DNA of 41,455 nucleotides from Candidatus Omnitrophota bacterium (GCA_028687205.1 JAQUAP010000003.1:1-41455), one strand, 5' to 3'; positions 32,464 through 40,187 are shown, numbered from the stretch's first letter. The notes: generated by a model not told the origin, from the letters alone. Made by a program: numbers and translations.

Positions 32464-33483
32464 TTACTCCCGGCTATATTCATCTAAAGAGAGTGTATAG
32501 CTCAAACCGCCCATACCCTTTATTTTAATCGGTATAAAGGGCTCTACGCTGTCAATCCAGATTTCAAAGTTTTTAGGGACACTCGCAAAATGGTAGGCGC
32601 GGTAAGTCCGGCCTTCAATACGCAACCTGACAACAGAATCCAGGACGACCTCAAAAACATTGGGTAGCCTGAATTTAAAATGCCATCCTATGGGAGGCTG
32701 GCGGATAAGGCGCAGGTAGAACGGCAGGGTTACGGCGTTATGTATCGGGCCGTCAGCCGGGAAGACTTCACTGCTGATGAGTTTGCCGTCTTTAAATTTT
32801 TTCAGGGTCATGGTATATTTCTGCTGGTCATATTCTTCAACAATATGCTCCTTGCCGAGCCAACTCTGGACAAAACGCTCTACCTTGAAAGGCAGGAAAG
32901 TCGCGGGGTCATAATAAATCTTTTCCGTATCCCCAAGGATAAAAGTGCTGGTCTTAAAAATGACCAGCTTAGCTTCTTTACCGTCCAGCTGCACTATTCC
33001 CTGGTCGCTGTATTCGGCCTGTCCGCCTATCGGCTTTATGGAGTAAAGGATACGCTCGCCGGCGTAGGCTCCTGCTGCGCTAATCCCTAAGCAAAATGCA
33101 AGCATAAGGAGCATAGAAAGCCGTTTTAATTTTTTCTTTTTACTCCTTGCCTTCACGGTAACGCACAGGTATTTGGCAATAGGCGCAAGCCTCCCGTCTT
33201 CGTAAGGGAATTCCTTACAGGTGCTCGGCTTTAAATTATAATCTATTTTATGGATAGCGCAGAGGCCATCGCGGGTTATAAAAACGCAGGGTTCATCCTC
33301 AATGCTTGTGCCGACCTTGTATCCGGAAGGAAAATTGTCATCTTTTTCAAGGTGAAAAAAATCCCCGCCCTTTATACCCAGGGCAAGTATTTTCTTGGCC
33401 TCCTCTAAATCCACCCACGCGCCCAGCCGGCAGCATTTTTCCTGGGCCTTGCATTTATGGCATTCAACCTTTTTCTTTTTCAT
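32464..33483 (-). CDS. YkgJ-type cysteine-cluster domain fused to a DUF3108-like periplasmic domain
   Basis: A 339-aa protein in two parts. Residues 1-113 form a YkgJ-like cysteine-cluster domain (CHKCKAQEKCC, CVFITRDGLCAIHKI, STCKEFPYED). Residues 114-143 look like a signal sequence or membrane anchor (KKKKLKRLSMLLMLAFCLG..., then AGAYAGE). The rest is beta-rich and resembles DUF3108 proteins. The join would place a cytosolic metal site and a periplasmic domain on one chain. Alternatively two genes are fused in frame and the second can be re-initiated at the internal Met before LLMLAFCLG. Confidence 0.75.
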   Translation of the reverse strand: MKKKKVECHKCKAQEKCCRLGAWVDLEEAKKILALGIKGGDFFHLEKDDNFPSGYKVGTSIEDEPCVFITRDGLCAIHKIDYNLKPSTCKEFPYEDGRLAPIAKYLCVTVKARSKKKKLKRLSMLLMLAFCLGISAAGAYAGERILYSIKPIGGQAEYSDQGIVQLDGKEAKLVIFKTSTFILGDTEKIYYDPATFLPFKVERFVQSWLGKEHIVEEYDQQKYTMTLKKFKDGKLISSEVFPADGPIHNAVTLPFYLRLIRQPPIGWHFKFRLPNVFEVVLDSVVRLRIEGRTYRAYHFASVPKNFEIWIDSVEPFIPIKIKGMGGLSYTLSLDEYSRE

Positions 33484-33488
33484 ACGCT

Positions 33489-33977
33489 TTAGTAATCTAC
33501 ATCCCCTCTACCCTCCACTCTCTGAAAGAGGGTATTGAGCGATTCCAGGTTATCGCTGCCCATATCAACTATTTTTGACTGGGTATCCAGCTTGAGATGC
33601 TGTTGGCTGAATAAATCCGCGATTTTAGCCGAGTAATCCTGAATAATGGAGTTATACGGGTTACCGTTGAAAAGGTCCTTTAAGGCTTTTCCATACCAAA
33701 CCGCTGCCTGTTGCATAATCATCGCGGCTGTTTTTGCGTCCAGGCCCGCATCAAGCAGGATGCCGGCAAATTTTTGCGCGTAATCATCTACCTTAGAGCT
33801 GACTGCCGCGTAATCCAGCTGGGTATCGTTTATGGTTTTAAATTCATCCATAGCTTTCTGGCTAAAATCCTGCGCTAACGGGCCCTGCTCCGCGGCGTCG
33901 GCTGCGAAGGCGCAGGAAAAAACAGCGCCCAAGATAAGTAAGCTTAAAATAAAAAATATAACCCTGGCCTTTTTCAT
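33489..33977 (-). CDS. Exported protein of unknown function
   Basis: A 162-aa protein with a signal peptide (MKKARVIFFILSLLILGAVF... cleaved near AFAADA). The mature part is all-helical by appearance with a conserved-looking WYGKALKDLFNGNPYNS. I recognise no family. It sits in the five-gene operon 31365-34358, 15 nt from its upstream and 5 nt from its downstream neighbour. Confidence 0.7.
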   Translation of the reverse strand: MKKARVIFFILSLLILGAVFSCAFAADAAEQGPLAQDFSQKAMDEFKTINDTQLDYAAVSSKVDDYAQKFAGILLDAGLDAKTAAMIMQQAAVWYGKALKDLFNGNPYNSIIQDYSAKIADLFSQQHLKLDTQSKIVDMGSDNLESLNTLFQRVEGRGDVDY

Positions 33978-33992
33978 ACCTGGCTCCTTTTG

Positions 33993-34358
33993 CTATGCCG
34001 CATAGAGAAGTAAAATACCGAAGGCAATAATTAGTAAGCTAAGCAAGCGTAACCTATTCTCCGGCTGTTTATCCCACCAGTCAAGCATTACCCTGACTTT
34101 TTCCGGCCCCAAAATAAAGATAAGCAGGCCGCCTAAAAGCGCCAAAACTCCCAGCACAGAGAGCACCTGCGGCACCCTTGCCCGGGGCGCGTAATATAAA
34201 AAAAGAGCCCCCAATAAAAGCCTGAGCGAGCCGCCTATATAAATATTCTTTCCCTGCCTCCAGAAAGCCATCATCCTTCTGGCTGCGTGCGGATTGCAAA
34301 GTATGATAATCCCCATACCCGTTACTAAAGTCCCGATGATCTTAATTAATAGCGTCAT
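33993..34358 (-). CDS. Small multi-helix membrane protein
   Basis: A 121-aa protein with four probable membrane helices (about 4-20, 42-57, 64-84, 102-119) and short basic loops (RRMMAFWRQGK). Such proteins are common hypothetical envelope proteins; no function is assigned. First gene of the operon, with a GGAGG site and the promoter at 34386-34414. Confidence 0.7.
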   Translation of the reverse strand: MTLLIKIIGTLVTGMGIIILCNPHAARRMMAFWRQGKNIYIGGSLRLLLGALFLYYAPRARVPQVLSVLGVLALLGGLLIFILGPEKVRVMLDWWDKQPENRLRLLSLLIIAFGILLLYAA

Positions 34359-34385
34359 CTTGCGCCTCCTTCCGCTTTTGTTTTA

Positions 34386-34414
34386 ATTATACCCCTCTAA
34401 ACCAAAAATCCCAA
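34386..34414 (-). promoter_or_regulatory. Terminator-embedded promoter of the 34358-31365 operon
   Basis: TTGGGA (34409-34414), 17-nt spacer, TATAAT (34386-34391) on the minus strand. The -35 is part of the descending arm of the hairpin at 34407-34435. The same layout recurs at 36384-36412 and 37901-37929. Confidence 0.75.
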
Positions 34415-34435
34415 GCCCTTTTAGGGCTTGGGATT
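34407..34435. terminator. Intrinsic terminator after the PDZ lipoprotein gene
   Basis: Perfect 12-bp stem AATCCCAAGCCC/GGGCTTGGGATT with a 5-nt loop, then TTTTT on the minus strand and TTTTA on the plus strand. Confidence 0.8.
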
Positions 34436-34460
34436 TTATCGGGAAACGATCCCCGGTTTT

Positions 34461-35381
34461 CTATTGGTCAAGATTTAGAGGGAAAAACAATTCTGTCTTT
34501 TGCATGCTTATCTTTCCCGCGGCGTCGGTGATCTTTTCCCTGCGCAAGATTTTTAAGTTTACGCTTTTCTTATTCTTGGCTAGGGCAACTAATTCATTAA
34601 CATCTTTTACAGGCTTACTGTCTACTTCCAAAATTACATCCAGAAAACGCAAACCAACCTTTTCCGCAGTGCTACCTATAGCTACATCATAAATCAAAAG
34701 GCCGGTTCCCGGCTGGAGCGCAAGCTCTGCTGACTGTTCTGGTTTTAGCGGTAAAACCGCAAGATTATATAACTCAGGCCTTAGGCTACGGCCCTGCTCC
34801 TTACTCAAGGTAGCAATAGCATTAGCCAACTGTCTCACTGTTTTCTCATCAGGGGTACGCAGATAAAGAGGTTTTTTGTTATCCAGATAAACCGCCAGGC
34901 CCCATTTGTAGGGAAGATTTAAATAAGGGTAATGATAAACTTCTAATAAGTAGACCTCGGCAAAAGGAATCACAAACGCCCCTCGATACTGGTTAGTATA
35001 GGTGCGTGGCTGATAGCTCCCGCCATAGTATGGCACATAATTCCAACCGACGAAATACCCTCCGCTGTTCGGAACGTATTGGGTAGTCTCCGTGGTCTCG
35101 GTCCACTCCCATTTTGTGCGCAAGCCATATTTATCCAGATCGAATGCCTTGAAATGCTGCCCGGCGCTAAATTCAACAAAATTCTCTTGGAGATTTTTTA
35201 AGGTTCCCGCTGCCTCTTCCCCGCTTGACAGCATCTCCGGATGGTAGCGATACCATTTTCTATGGTTTTGCTCCGGCCAGACAGATTTAGCCGGATCTTT
35301 TTGCTCGGTAAACAGGTAATCCATCGTAGCGCACCCGCTGGCAAATGCCACTATAAATAATAAAGCGAATATTTTTCTCAT
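34461..35381 (-). CDS. Lipoprotein with C-terminal PDZ domain
   Basis: A 306-aa lipoprotein: lipobox ASGC at about 14-17, a middle domain rich in Tyr/Trp/Gly (GGYFVGWNYVPYYGGSYQPR), and a PDZ-like domain from about 220 (PGTGLLIYDVAIGSTAEKVGLRFLDVILEVDSKPV). There is no protease domain, so it probably binds peptide C-termini or partners in the periplasm. GGAGG precedes the ATG; a TATAAT at about 35403-35408 lies within the end of the upstream gene. Followed by a terminator. Confidence 0.8.
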   Translation of the reverse strand: MRKIFALLFIVAFASGCATMDYLFTEQKDPAKSVWPEQNHRKWYRYHPEMLSSGEEAAGTLKNLQENFVEFSAGQHFKAFDLDKYGLRTKWEWTETTETTQYVPNSGGYFVGWNYVPYYGGSYQPRTYTNQYRGAFVIPFAEVYLLEVYHYPYLNLPYKWGLAVYLDNKKPLYLRTPDEKTVRQLANAIATLSKEQGRSLRPELYNLAVLPLKPEQSAELALQPGTGLLIYDVAIGSTAEKVGLRFLDVILEVDSKPVKDVNELVALAKNKKSVNLKILRREKITDAAGKISMQKTELFFPLNLDQ

Positions 35382-35401
35382 TTATAACCTCCTTTATTTA
35401 A

Positions 35402-35599
35402 TTATACCTTAAAAACCTTTTCCCAGGAAAAAATAATCAATTTTCCCAAAAGCCAGATGGAAAAGATGACAAAAAACAGGGCAAGTATAATCTGTAAGAA
35501 TATACTCAAAACGATAACCAAAGGAAAAAGTAATATCCCTATACCCGACAGGATGCCTACCGCAATCAGGAAAATTAAACCGATGGCAAAAGCTTTCAT
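35402..35599 (-). CDS. Small two-helix membrane protein
   Basis: A 65-aa protein almost wholly hydrophobic, with probable helices at 4-24 and 28-57, ending KLIIFSWEKVFKV. GAGGAGG precedes the ATG. No family recognised. It lies 20 nt before the PDZ lipoprotein gene and is led by a promoter at 35677-35704. Confidence 0.65.
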   Translation of the reverse strand: MKAFAIGLIFLIAVGILSGIGILLFPLVIVLSIFLQIILALFFVIFSIWLLGKLIIFSWEKVFKV

Positions 35600-35676
35600 T
35601 CTTTTCCTCCTCGTGTTTTCTTTATAATATTTTCAGGAGATTCAGCCCCGTTCCCCGGGTATATTGCATAGATTAT

Positions 35677-35704
35677 ATTATAGCCCCAAAATGAAAAATC
35701 TCAA
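35677..35704 (-). promoter_or_regulatory. Promoter of the 35599-34461 unit
   Basis: TTGAGA (35699-35704), 16-nt spacer, TATAAT (35677-35682), minus strand. It begins just downstream of the terminator at 35723-35746. Confidence 0.65.
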
Positions 35705-35722
35705 TTCCTATATAAAAAAACA

Positions 35723-35746
35723 GGGCTGGATGATTAAATCCAGCCC
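35723..35746 (-). terminator. Intrinsic terminator after the GYD/short-ORF unit
   Basis: Nine-bp stem GGGCTGGAT/ATCCAGCCC with a 6-nt loop, followed on the minus strand by TG and seven T. Confidence 0.82.
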
Positions 35747-35770
35747 TTTGATTTACGCTGCTAATTTCAG

Positions 35771-35884
35771 CTATTTCTTGCACTTAGTGCAGCAACTATC
35801 GTGGATGCATTTCATAATAGTCTTGGCAACAACAAAGATAATTATCAACAAGGCTATCTGCCCAAATAATCCCCAAGTCATCAT
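35771..35884 (-). CDS. Small membrane protein, 37 aa
   Basis: Short frame starting MMTWGLFGQIALLIIIFVVA and ending CIHDSCCTKCKK. It has one membrane helix followed by a Cys-rich basic tail. AAAAAAGGAGGAAG stands 5 nt before the ATG pair, the best argument that it is translated. It lies 19 nt after the GYD gene and just before a strong terminator. Another small membrane protein here (27656) also ends in a CC-K tail. Confidence 0.6.
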   Translation of the reverse strand: MMTWGLFGQIALLIIIFVVAKTIMKCIHDSCCTKCKK

Positions 35885-35903
35885 TTCTTCCTCCTTTTTT
35901 GTC

Positions 35904-36182
35904 TTAGGCCATAATCTTATCAAATTCCTCTATGGTAATCGCGGAAAAACTGGTAAAGGAGATGCCTGTTACTTTAGCCAACCCGATCGAGGCCTTCATC
36001 ACTTCGGCGACTCCGGGGAAATCCGTAATCAGCACGATGTCATATTTCCCGAGCAGCGCGTACATGGAATTAACTGTGCCGCCAGCCCTGGCTATAACAT
36101 CAAGCGCCTTCTTGGTCCTGTCGGCGGAGATACCTTCCATTGCCTCCTTGGAATATTTCCCATACATGAAAAACTTAGCCAT
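35904..36182 (-). CDS. GYD-domain protein
   Basis: A 92-aa protein of the GYD family (PF08734), recognised by MYGKYSKEAMEGISADRTKK and LLGKYDIVLITDFPG. Family members are small ferredoxin-like-fold proteins of unknown role. It is 14 nt after the PLDc_N gene and is followed by the 37-aa gene, then a terminator. Confidence 0.85.
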   Translation of the reverse strand: MAKFFMYGKYSKEAMEGISADRTKKALDVIARAGGTVNSMYALLGKYDIVLITDFPGVAEVMKASIGLAKVTGISFTSFSAITIEEFDKIMA

Positions 36183-36196
36183 TTACCCACCTCCTG

Positions 36197-36364
36197 TTAT
36201 TTTTTCCTACCGAGCAGGAAATAAAGGATCATACCGATAAGAGGAAGAATAAGAATGAGAATGACCCAGAGGATTTTTTTCCCGGTCTCTTTGGCGCTTT
36301 TCATTAAATCCACGATGGCCACGATATCCAGAACCAATACTACTAACCCCAGCAATGTCCCCAT
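36197..36364 (-). CDS. PLDc_N-type small membrane protein
   Basis: A 55-aa protein with two membrane helices (MGTLLGLVVLVLDIVAIVDL and ILWVILILILPLIGMILYFL) ending GRKK, the pattern of phospholipase-D nuclease N-terminal (PLDc_N) small proteins. I use the ATG at 36364 because AGGAGGGG precedes it; an upstream in-frame ATG would overlap the promoter. Transcribed from 36384-36412. Confidence 0.82.
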   Translation of the reverse strand: MGTLLGLVVLVLDIVAIVDLMKSAKETGKKILWVILILILPLIGMILYFLLGRKK

Positions 36365-36383
36365 ATCCCCTCCTTTTTGTCTT

Positions 36384-36412
36384 ATTATACCTCTGTCAAG
36401 CAAAAATCCCAA
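36384..36412 (-). promoter_or_regulatory. Promoter of the PLDc_N/GYD unit
   Basis: TTGGGA (36407-36412), 17-nt spacer, TATAAT (36384-36389), minus strand. Flanking sequence (GGGATTTTTG) matches the other two composite promoters, but the opposite hairpin arm has decayed here. A TTGACA lies inside the spacer but is too close to act as the -35. Confidence 0.72.
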
Positions 36413-36458
36413 ACTATTTTCGCGCGGGGAGAAGCCAGGACAAAGCGCAAAAAATAAG

Positions 36459-36487
36459 TGGACGGATTTCATAAATAAGAGTATAAA
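36459..36487 (+). promoter_or_regulatory. Promoter of the lipoprotein at 36507
   Basis: TGGACG, 17-nt spacer, TATAAA, then AGGGAGG before the ATG. Confidence 0.55.
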
Positions 36488-36506
36488 TATAGCAGGGAGG
36501 AAAATT

Positions 36507-36962
36507 ATGAAAATTCTTTATATTGCCTTAGCAGGTAGTTTTCTGTTGTTAAGCGGATGTTCGGGCTTTATGATACAAAGCGAAAAGAGGACGTTTTCGA
36601 GCGAGCCTATCTCAAAATCAGGCTATAGCGTTAATTTCTGCGGTAATGCTTATATGGAACCGGCCGAAGCGGAAAAGTTAGCGATGCAGCGCGCCTGCGA
36701 AATCACGCTAACCAAAGGGTACACTCATTTTGAGGTATTGACTAAATCCGACGAATCGGAGATGTGCCTGTTGGAAGATATTCCCCGCGGTTACTCAAAG
36801 CAAAAAAGATCGCCAGACACTTTCTTAGGCCCGCAGAATATTGTACGGCCTAATATAACGTTAAAAATAAAGTGCTACCGCGCTAATGAAGCGCCCAAAA
36901 CCGCTATTGACGCACAGAAGTATCTGGACGATAATTTCCCGGGGTTAAAATTTAAAAAATAA
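36507..36962 (+). CDS. Lipoprotein, CC0125/CC1285-like
   Basis: A 151-aa lipoprotein starting MKILYIALAGSFLLLSGCSG, lipobox LSGC. The middle stretch YSVNFCGNAYMEPAEAEKLAMQRACEITLTKGYTHF resembles the conserved core of small CC0125/CC1285-type lipoproteins of unknown role. GGGAGG stands 6 nt before the ATG at 36507; the open frame extends further upstream but overlaps the promoter. One of only two plus-strand protein genes, flanked by minus-strand units. Confidence 0.75.
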   Translation: MKILYIALAGSFLLLSGCSGFMIQSEKRTFSSEPISKSGYSVNFCGNAYMEPAEAEKLAMQRACEITLTKGYTHFEVLTKSDESEMCLLEDIPRGYSKQKRSPDTFLGPQNIVRPNITLKIKCYRANEAPKTAIDAQKYLDDNFPGLKFKK

Positions 36963-36984
36963 TATCTGCAGCTTACAAATAAAA

Positions 36985-37023
36985 CGCCCTCTGTTCTAGA
37001 AATAGGATAGAGGGCGAATTTTT
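36985..37023. terminator. Intrinsic terminator between convergent genes
   Basis: CGCCCTCT/AGAGGGCG stem (36985-36992 with 37009-37016) followed by AATTTTTA on the plus strand. It would serve the lipoprotein gene and perhaps the converging hydrolase. Confidence 0.7.
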
Positions 37024-37031
37024 AAGCAATA

Positions 37032-37892
37032 CTAATCTTTAGTTTTGATCCGGTTGATAATATCCTCCAATTGCCGGTTGAACTCATCAGGCTCCTCAAC
37101 CATCAGGAAATGCCCCACGCCACGCATCACTCTTAAATGGTATGACTTCAGGTATTTGCTGTTGATATCCGGATAATTCGTCCACATGTCGGAATTCAGG
37201 CACCATAAGGGAGCTTTTACGTCAGCTAAAAGCGGGGGTATCGGAGTATTAAAATAACATTCAATAGTGCTGATAGCGATTGCCGGATTACAGCGGGAAA
37301 CATTCCTAATAACCCGCTTAATCAGTTTGGGATCGGCGTTCTTATTGAACATCCCGCGCATAAAGGGCGCGGAGTTCTTCACGAAATCCTCTTTCAAAGG
37401 ATCAATGTATTGCTTGAACTGTTCCGGGGTCGCCGGAAAATCCTCAAAATTTTCCAGGGTATCAATAGCGATAAGGCCGGCTACTCTTCCTTTAAGCAGC
37501 CGGTTTGCTTCTAATATTATCGTGCCGGACATGGAGTGGCCGATAAGGATGACTTTATCGGCTTTTTCTGCATTCACCACTGCAGCGACATCCTCGCCAA
37601 AGGCTTCCTGGGTATAGGCCTTTCTTTGGCAGCCGGACCTGCCGTAGCCAGCCAGGTCCAAAGCCACTACCTTGTATTTTTTAGCAAAATACGGTATCTG
37701 TTTATACCATACTGCGCGGCTGCCGCACCAGCCATGCACAAAGACCAGCGCCGGCTCACCCCTGCCATAGACGGAATAATGTATCTTTACGCCATCTTTG
37801 GAGAGAGCGATCCTATCCCTCGGCAGAAAGATGAGAACTGCGGCTGCCGCAAGGATGACTAAAATACTTATAATCCGTAATAGCTTTTTCAT
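37032..37892 (-). CDS. Membrane-anchored alpha/beta hydrolase
   Basis: A 286-aa hydrolase with an N-terminal helix (about 5-23). VFVHGWCGSRAVW at 51-63 forms the oxyanion hole, IGHSMSGTII the nucleophile elbow and MRGVGHFLMVEEP the catalytic histidine. It resembles haloperoxidase/esterase-type enzymes acting outside the membrane; substrate unknown. TATAAT ends 8 nt before the ATG with no Shine-Dalgarno, so it is probably translated from a leaderless message. Confidence 0.85.
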   Translation of the reverse strand: MKKLLRIISILVILAAAAVLIFLPRDRIALSKDGVKIHYSVYGRGEPALVFVHGWCGSRAVWYKQIPYFAKKYKVVALDLAGYGRSGCQRKAYTQEAFGEDVAAVVNAEKADKVILIGHSMSGTIILEANRLLKGRVAGLIAIDTLENFEDFPATPEQFKQYIDPLKEDFVKNSAPFMRGMFNKNADPKLIKRVIRNVSRCNPAIAISTIECYFNTPIPPLLADVKAPLWCLNSDMWTNYPDINSKYLKSYHLRVMRGVGHFLMVEEPDEFNRQLEDIINRIKTKD

Positions 37893-37900
37893 TGTTTTAT

Positions 37901-37929
37901 ATTATATCCTGCAAAACCAAAAATCCCAA
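37901..37929 (-). promoter_or_regulatory. Terminator-embedded promoter of the 37892 hydrolase
   Basis: TTGGGA (37924-37929), 17-nt spacer, TATAAT (37901-37906), minus strand. The -35 lies in the hairpin at 37922-37950. Start of transcription is expected within 1-2 nt of the ATG. Confidence 0.75.
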
Positions 37930-37950
37930 GCCATTTTCGAGCTTGGGATT
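37922..37950 (-). terminator. Intrinsic terminator after the AT-rich pair
   Basis: AATCCCAAGC/GCTTGGGATT stem with a 9-nt loop and TTTTT following on the minus strand. Close in sequence to the hairpin at 34407-34435. Confidence 0.7.
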
Positions 37951-38002
37951 AATTTATCGGAATCAACTACGCTCTATATAGTTTCTTGCAGTTTAAGGAG
38001 AA

Positions 38003-38683
38003 TTATTGTTTTTTAGGATTGAAATTAACCGTATATTTGGTTTTGTCTACTATGCTATACTGCATACCTTCTATGGTCACTAATTCTTGATTAGAAGTTA
38101 CATCAGGTATATACCTAATGCTGTAAAAATCATTTTCGCTACGAAGGAATCTATTTGGTGGAATCTCGACTTCATAAGCTACAATATTTTTTTTAATAAT
38201 TTTTAGTGTACTGGGGCTTCTTGTTCCTTGCCTACAAGATAATTCTATACTATTCTCCAGTGGAATTGTTTCTAGTTCGAAAAATACAATTGAGAAATTT
38301 GGGTTCCTAGAATTAGGGAATACCTTTACTTTTTTATCTAAATCTTCAGATTTGAACTTATTAGTTTTGATATTTTTATAAATACTACTTATGACTTCTT
38401 GCATACCAGCAACTTCCTTTTCAACTCTAGTAATAGCATTAACCGTTGTAGAAATCTCTTGTTTTAAGCTAAGGCTTTGCTTAACTTCTATTTTTAAATC
38501 TCCCATTTCTTTTTTAATATTATTTATAGTAACCGATAAATTATTTAAAAAACCCAATCCACCTAATACCCCAAGAGAACCTATTAGTATTAGGACTCCA
38601 TATTTATATTTCTTATTCCTAATAAGAGAAATGCCAACCCACATTCCTGTAGAAACTATTATCAGGGTGCATATCGCAATCAT
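38003..38683 (-). CDS. Two-helix membrane protein with coiled coil, unknown
   Basis: A 226-aa protein: two membrane helices (about 2-20 and 27-46), a coiled-coil stretch (INNIKKEMGDLKIEVKQSLSLKQ through EVISSIYKNI, about 53-105), then a beta-rich soluble domain. The gene is clearly richer in A/T than its neighbours, with codons such as ATA, AAT and TTA. It overlaps the DUF4145 gene by 4 nt (ATGA), so the two are made together. No family recognised. Confidence 0.72.
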   Translation of the reverse strand: MIAICTLIIVSTGMWVGISLIRNKKYKYGVLILIGSLGVLGGLGFLNNLSVTINNIKKEMGDLKIEVKQSLSLKQEISTTVNAITRVEKEVAGMQEVISSIYKNIKTNKFKSEDLDKKVKVFPNSRNPNFSIVFFELETIPLENSIELSCRQGTRSPSTLKIIKKNIVAYEVEIPPNRFLRSENDFYSIRYIPDVTSNQELVTIEGMQYSIVDKTKYTVNFNPKKQ

Positions 38684-39312
38684 ATTTTGCCATCTCTTTT
38701 CTCGATAGCTTCTTTTTGACTTTGCGGTATAGTTTTATTATATAAGTCTTCTACATGTTTTGGTTGTGTGATCATTACTTCGGCTATTAAATTAACTAAA
38801 CCAAATAATTTTTCAGCAGTTTCGTTATCATCTTTTAAGTCTATTTGTCCAGGATGCACTGCATTGTTACCAACAACTCTAACAATATCGAGTGATTTCT
38901 GAACTTTTGGAGGCAAGCCCTTTTTTACTAAATTTGCTATATCGGTATTAATATTCCCCTCATCCTCACCTAAATGCTTACATAATTTTTGTATTGCCAA
39001 CCTAAGAAGAGCTGCTGATCCCCTAGGAGATAAAGAGATAATTGAACGGGCCTCCTCATAATCATCCTTAATTTCTACTGGTAAATCAGAATTAGGTAAA
39101 GGTGCGTTTCCGTTGCACGGATAAATCATCTTACCTTTATGCCACAGGGAATACTCACCGCAATGAGTACAAAATGCAACTAAAAGATTGCTAAAATCGT
39201 TAAGTCCGTTTAAACGGTATGAAAAATAACACCAGTCCTGGTTTGAATAAGCTCCACAATGTGGGCAATTAAAAGCAGTTTCTCTATATTTCGGCGCTAT
39301 ATAGGAAATCAT
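38680..39312 (-). CDS. DUF4145 protein with N-terminal zinc ribbon
   Basis: A 210-aa protein. CPHCGAYSNQDWC (about 17-29) and CTHCGEYS form a zinc site. The rest fits DUF4145: YEEARSIISLSPRGSAALLRLAIQKLCKHLGE, then VRVVGNNAVHPGQIDLKDD. DUF4145 domains are often found with restriction or other defence genes; the Arg-Asn-His pattern recalls HEPN-like folds, which I cannot confirm. AAGGAGG precedes the ATG. Like its partner it is AT-rich, suggesting transfer; a REP-A palindrome lies 22 nt upstream. Confidence 0.8.
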   Translation of the reverse strand: MISYIAPKYRETAFNCPHCGAYSNQDWCYFSYRLNGLNDFSNLLVAFCTHCGEYSLWHKGKMIYPCNGNAPLPNSDLPVEIKDDYEEARSIISLSPRGSAALLRLAIQKLCKHLGEDEGNINTDIANLVKKGLPPKVQKSLDIVRVVGNNAVHPGQIDLKDDNETAEKLFGLVNLIAEVMITQPKHVEDLYNKTIPQSQKEAIEKRDGKI

Positions 39313-39333
39313 TTAACCTCCTTTTTAAACAAT

Positions 39334-39365
39334 AGGGACGGTTCTATTTTTCAGAAACCGTCCCT
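39334..39365. repeat. Palindromic repeat REP-A, short copy 3
   Basis: AGGGACGGTTCT (39334-39345) and its near-perfect complement AGAAACCGTCCCT (39353-39365). Only the outer arms of the family are kept; the inner GTCCCC hairpin is missing. It marks one edge of the AT-rich gene pair. Confidence 0.75.
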
Positions 39366-39402
39366 CTGTATTGCGACTCTGAAGCAGCTAAATTCTGTTT
39401 AT

Positions 39403-40092
39403 TTAATCCACTTGATGCGCGCGAAGCAGCGCCAGGTTAGTCTGCATCCTGCGGGCCCAAAAGTTAAAGGCATCCTGCACATCGCCCCAACGCGTGTAAC
39501 TGCTAGAGAGCGATTTTGTGCTTGCCCTGCGGTCAACCACGGCAGCCAGGCGCTTGCCGGTAAGGCTATCTAATGCCTCTCCCTCAATCCCTACTACCCC
39601 TGCTCCGCTATGCGTCCCCAGGGTAAACTTCTTGGCATAACTGATCCCCAGGCCGTAAGGCGTAACCGTAGAAAGTATCTCCTTGACCGGGCTGCTGGCC
39701 TTGGCCTCGGTTATGACGCATTTGATGCGCATCACATCAGGGCCGGGCTCATTGACCATAACATAATCTCTTTTCAGGGCGTCGGAGAGCGAGACATAAA
39801 GATAGTCCACTAATAACTGCTGGTCTTCCTTGGATAAATTACTCAAAGTAGAATCGCTGCTGTCGGCAGCCCAGAGCTGTATCGGCTCAAGGATGACCTT
39901 ATTATACTTAGCAAAATCTACGCTCTTGTCCCGGTATACGTATTTGGCCTGACCGCTCCTGCCGGTATGGAATTGCGAATAATCACCTAAGAATCCTGAC
40001 ATCTTGGCGCTTGAGACCTGCTCTGTCGTTGCGCAGCCGGCAATAACAAAAGCGATGAAACTTATTGCAACTAAAGGCATAAAATTTTTCAT
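39403..40092 (-). CDS. DUF3313 lipoprotein
   Basis: A 229-aa lipoprotein with lipobox IAGC at about 17-20. SGFLGDYSQFHTGRSGQAKYVYRDK and YNKVILEPIQLWA are hallmarks of DUF3313. Such proteins are outer-membrane or periplasmic and of unknown role. AAAGGAG precedes the ATG. Its promoter is at 40123-40150. Confidence 0.88.
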   Translation of the reverse strand: MKNFMPLVAISFIAFVIAGCATTEQVSSAKMSGFLGDYSQFHTGRSGQAKYVYRDKSVDFAKYNKVILEPIQLWAADSSDSTLSNLSKEDQQLLVDYLYVSLSDALKRDYVMVNEPGPDVMRIKCVITEAKASSPVKEILSTVTPYGLGISYAKKFTLGTHSGAGVVGIEGEALDSLTGKRLAAVVDRRASTKSLSSSYTRWGDVQDAFNFWARRMQTNLALLRAHQVD

Positions 40093-40122
40093 AGCTTACT
40101 CCTTTTATAGATTATCAGGCTT

Positions 40123-40150
40123 ATTTTACCGCTGGTAAGGTTGTTGTCAA
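40123..40150 (-). promoter_or_regulatory. Promoter of the DUF3313 lipoprotein
   Basis: TTGACA (40145-40150), 16-nt spacer, TAAAAT (40123-40128), minus strand. Confidence 0.75.
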
Positions 40151-40187
40151 TCTAAAAAGTTTTACCCAAATGTATACAAGAAATTGT

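Noticed and set aside
36365-36472. 36-residue extension of the PLDc_N protein
   Set aside because: Covers the promoter region; AGGAGGGG directly precedes the ATG at 36364.
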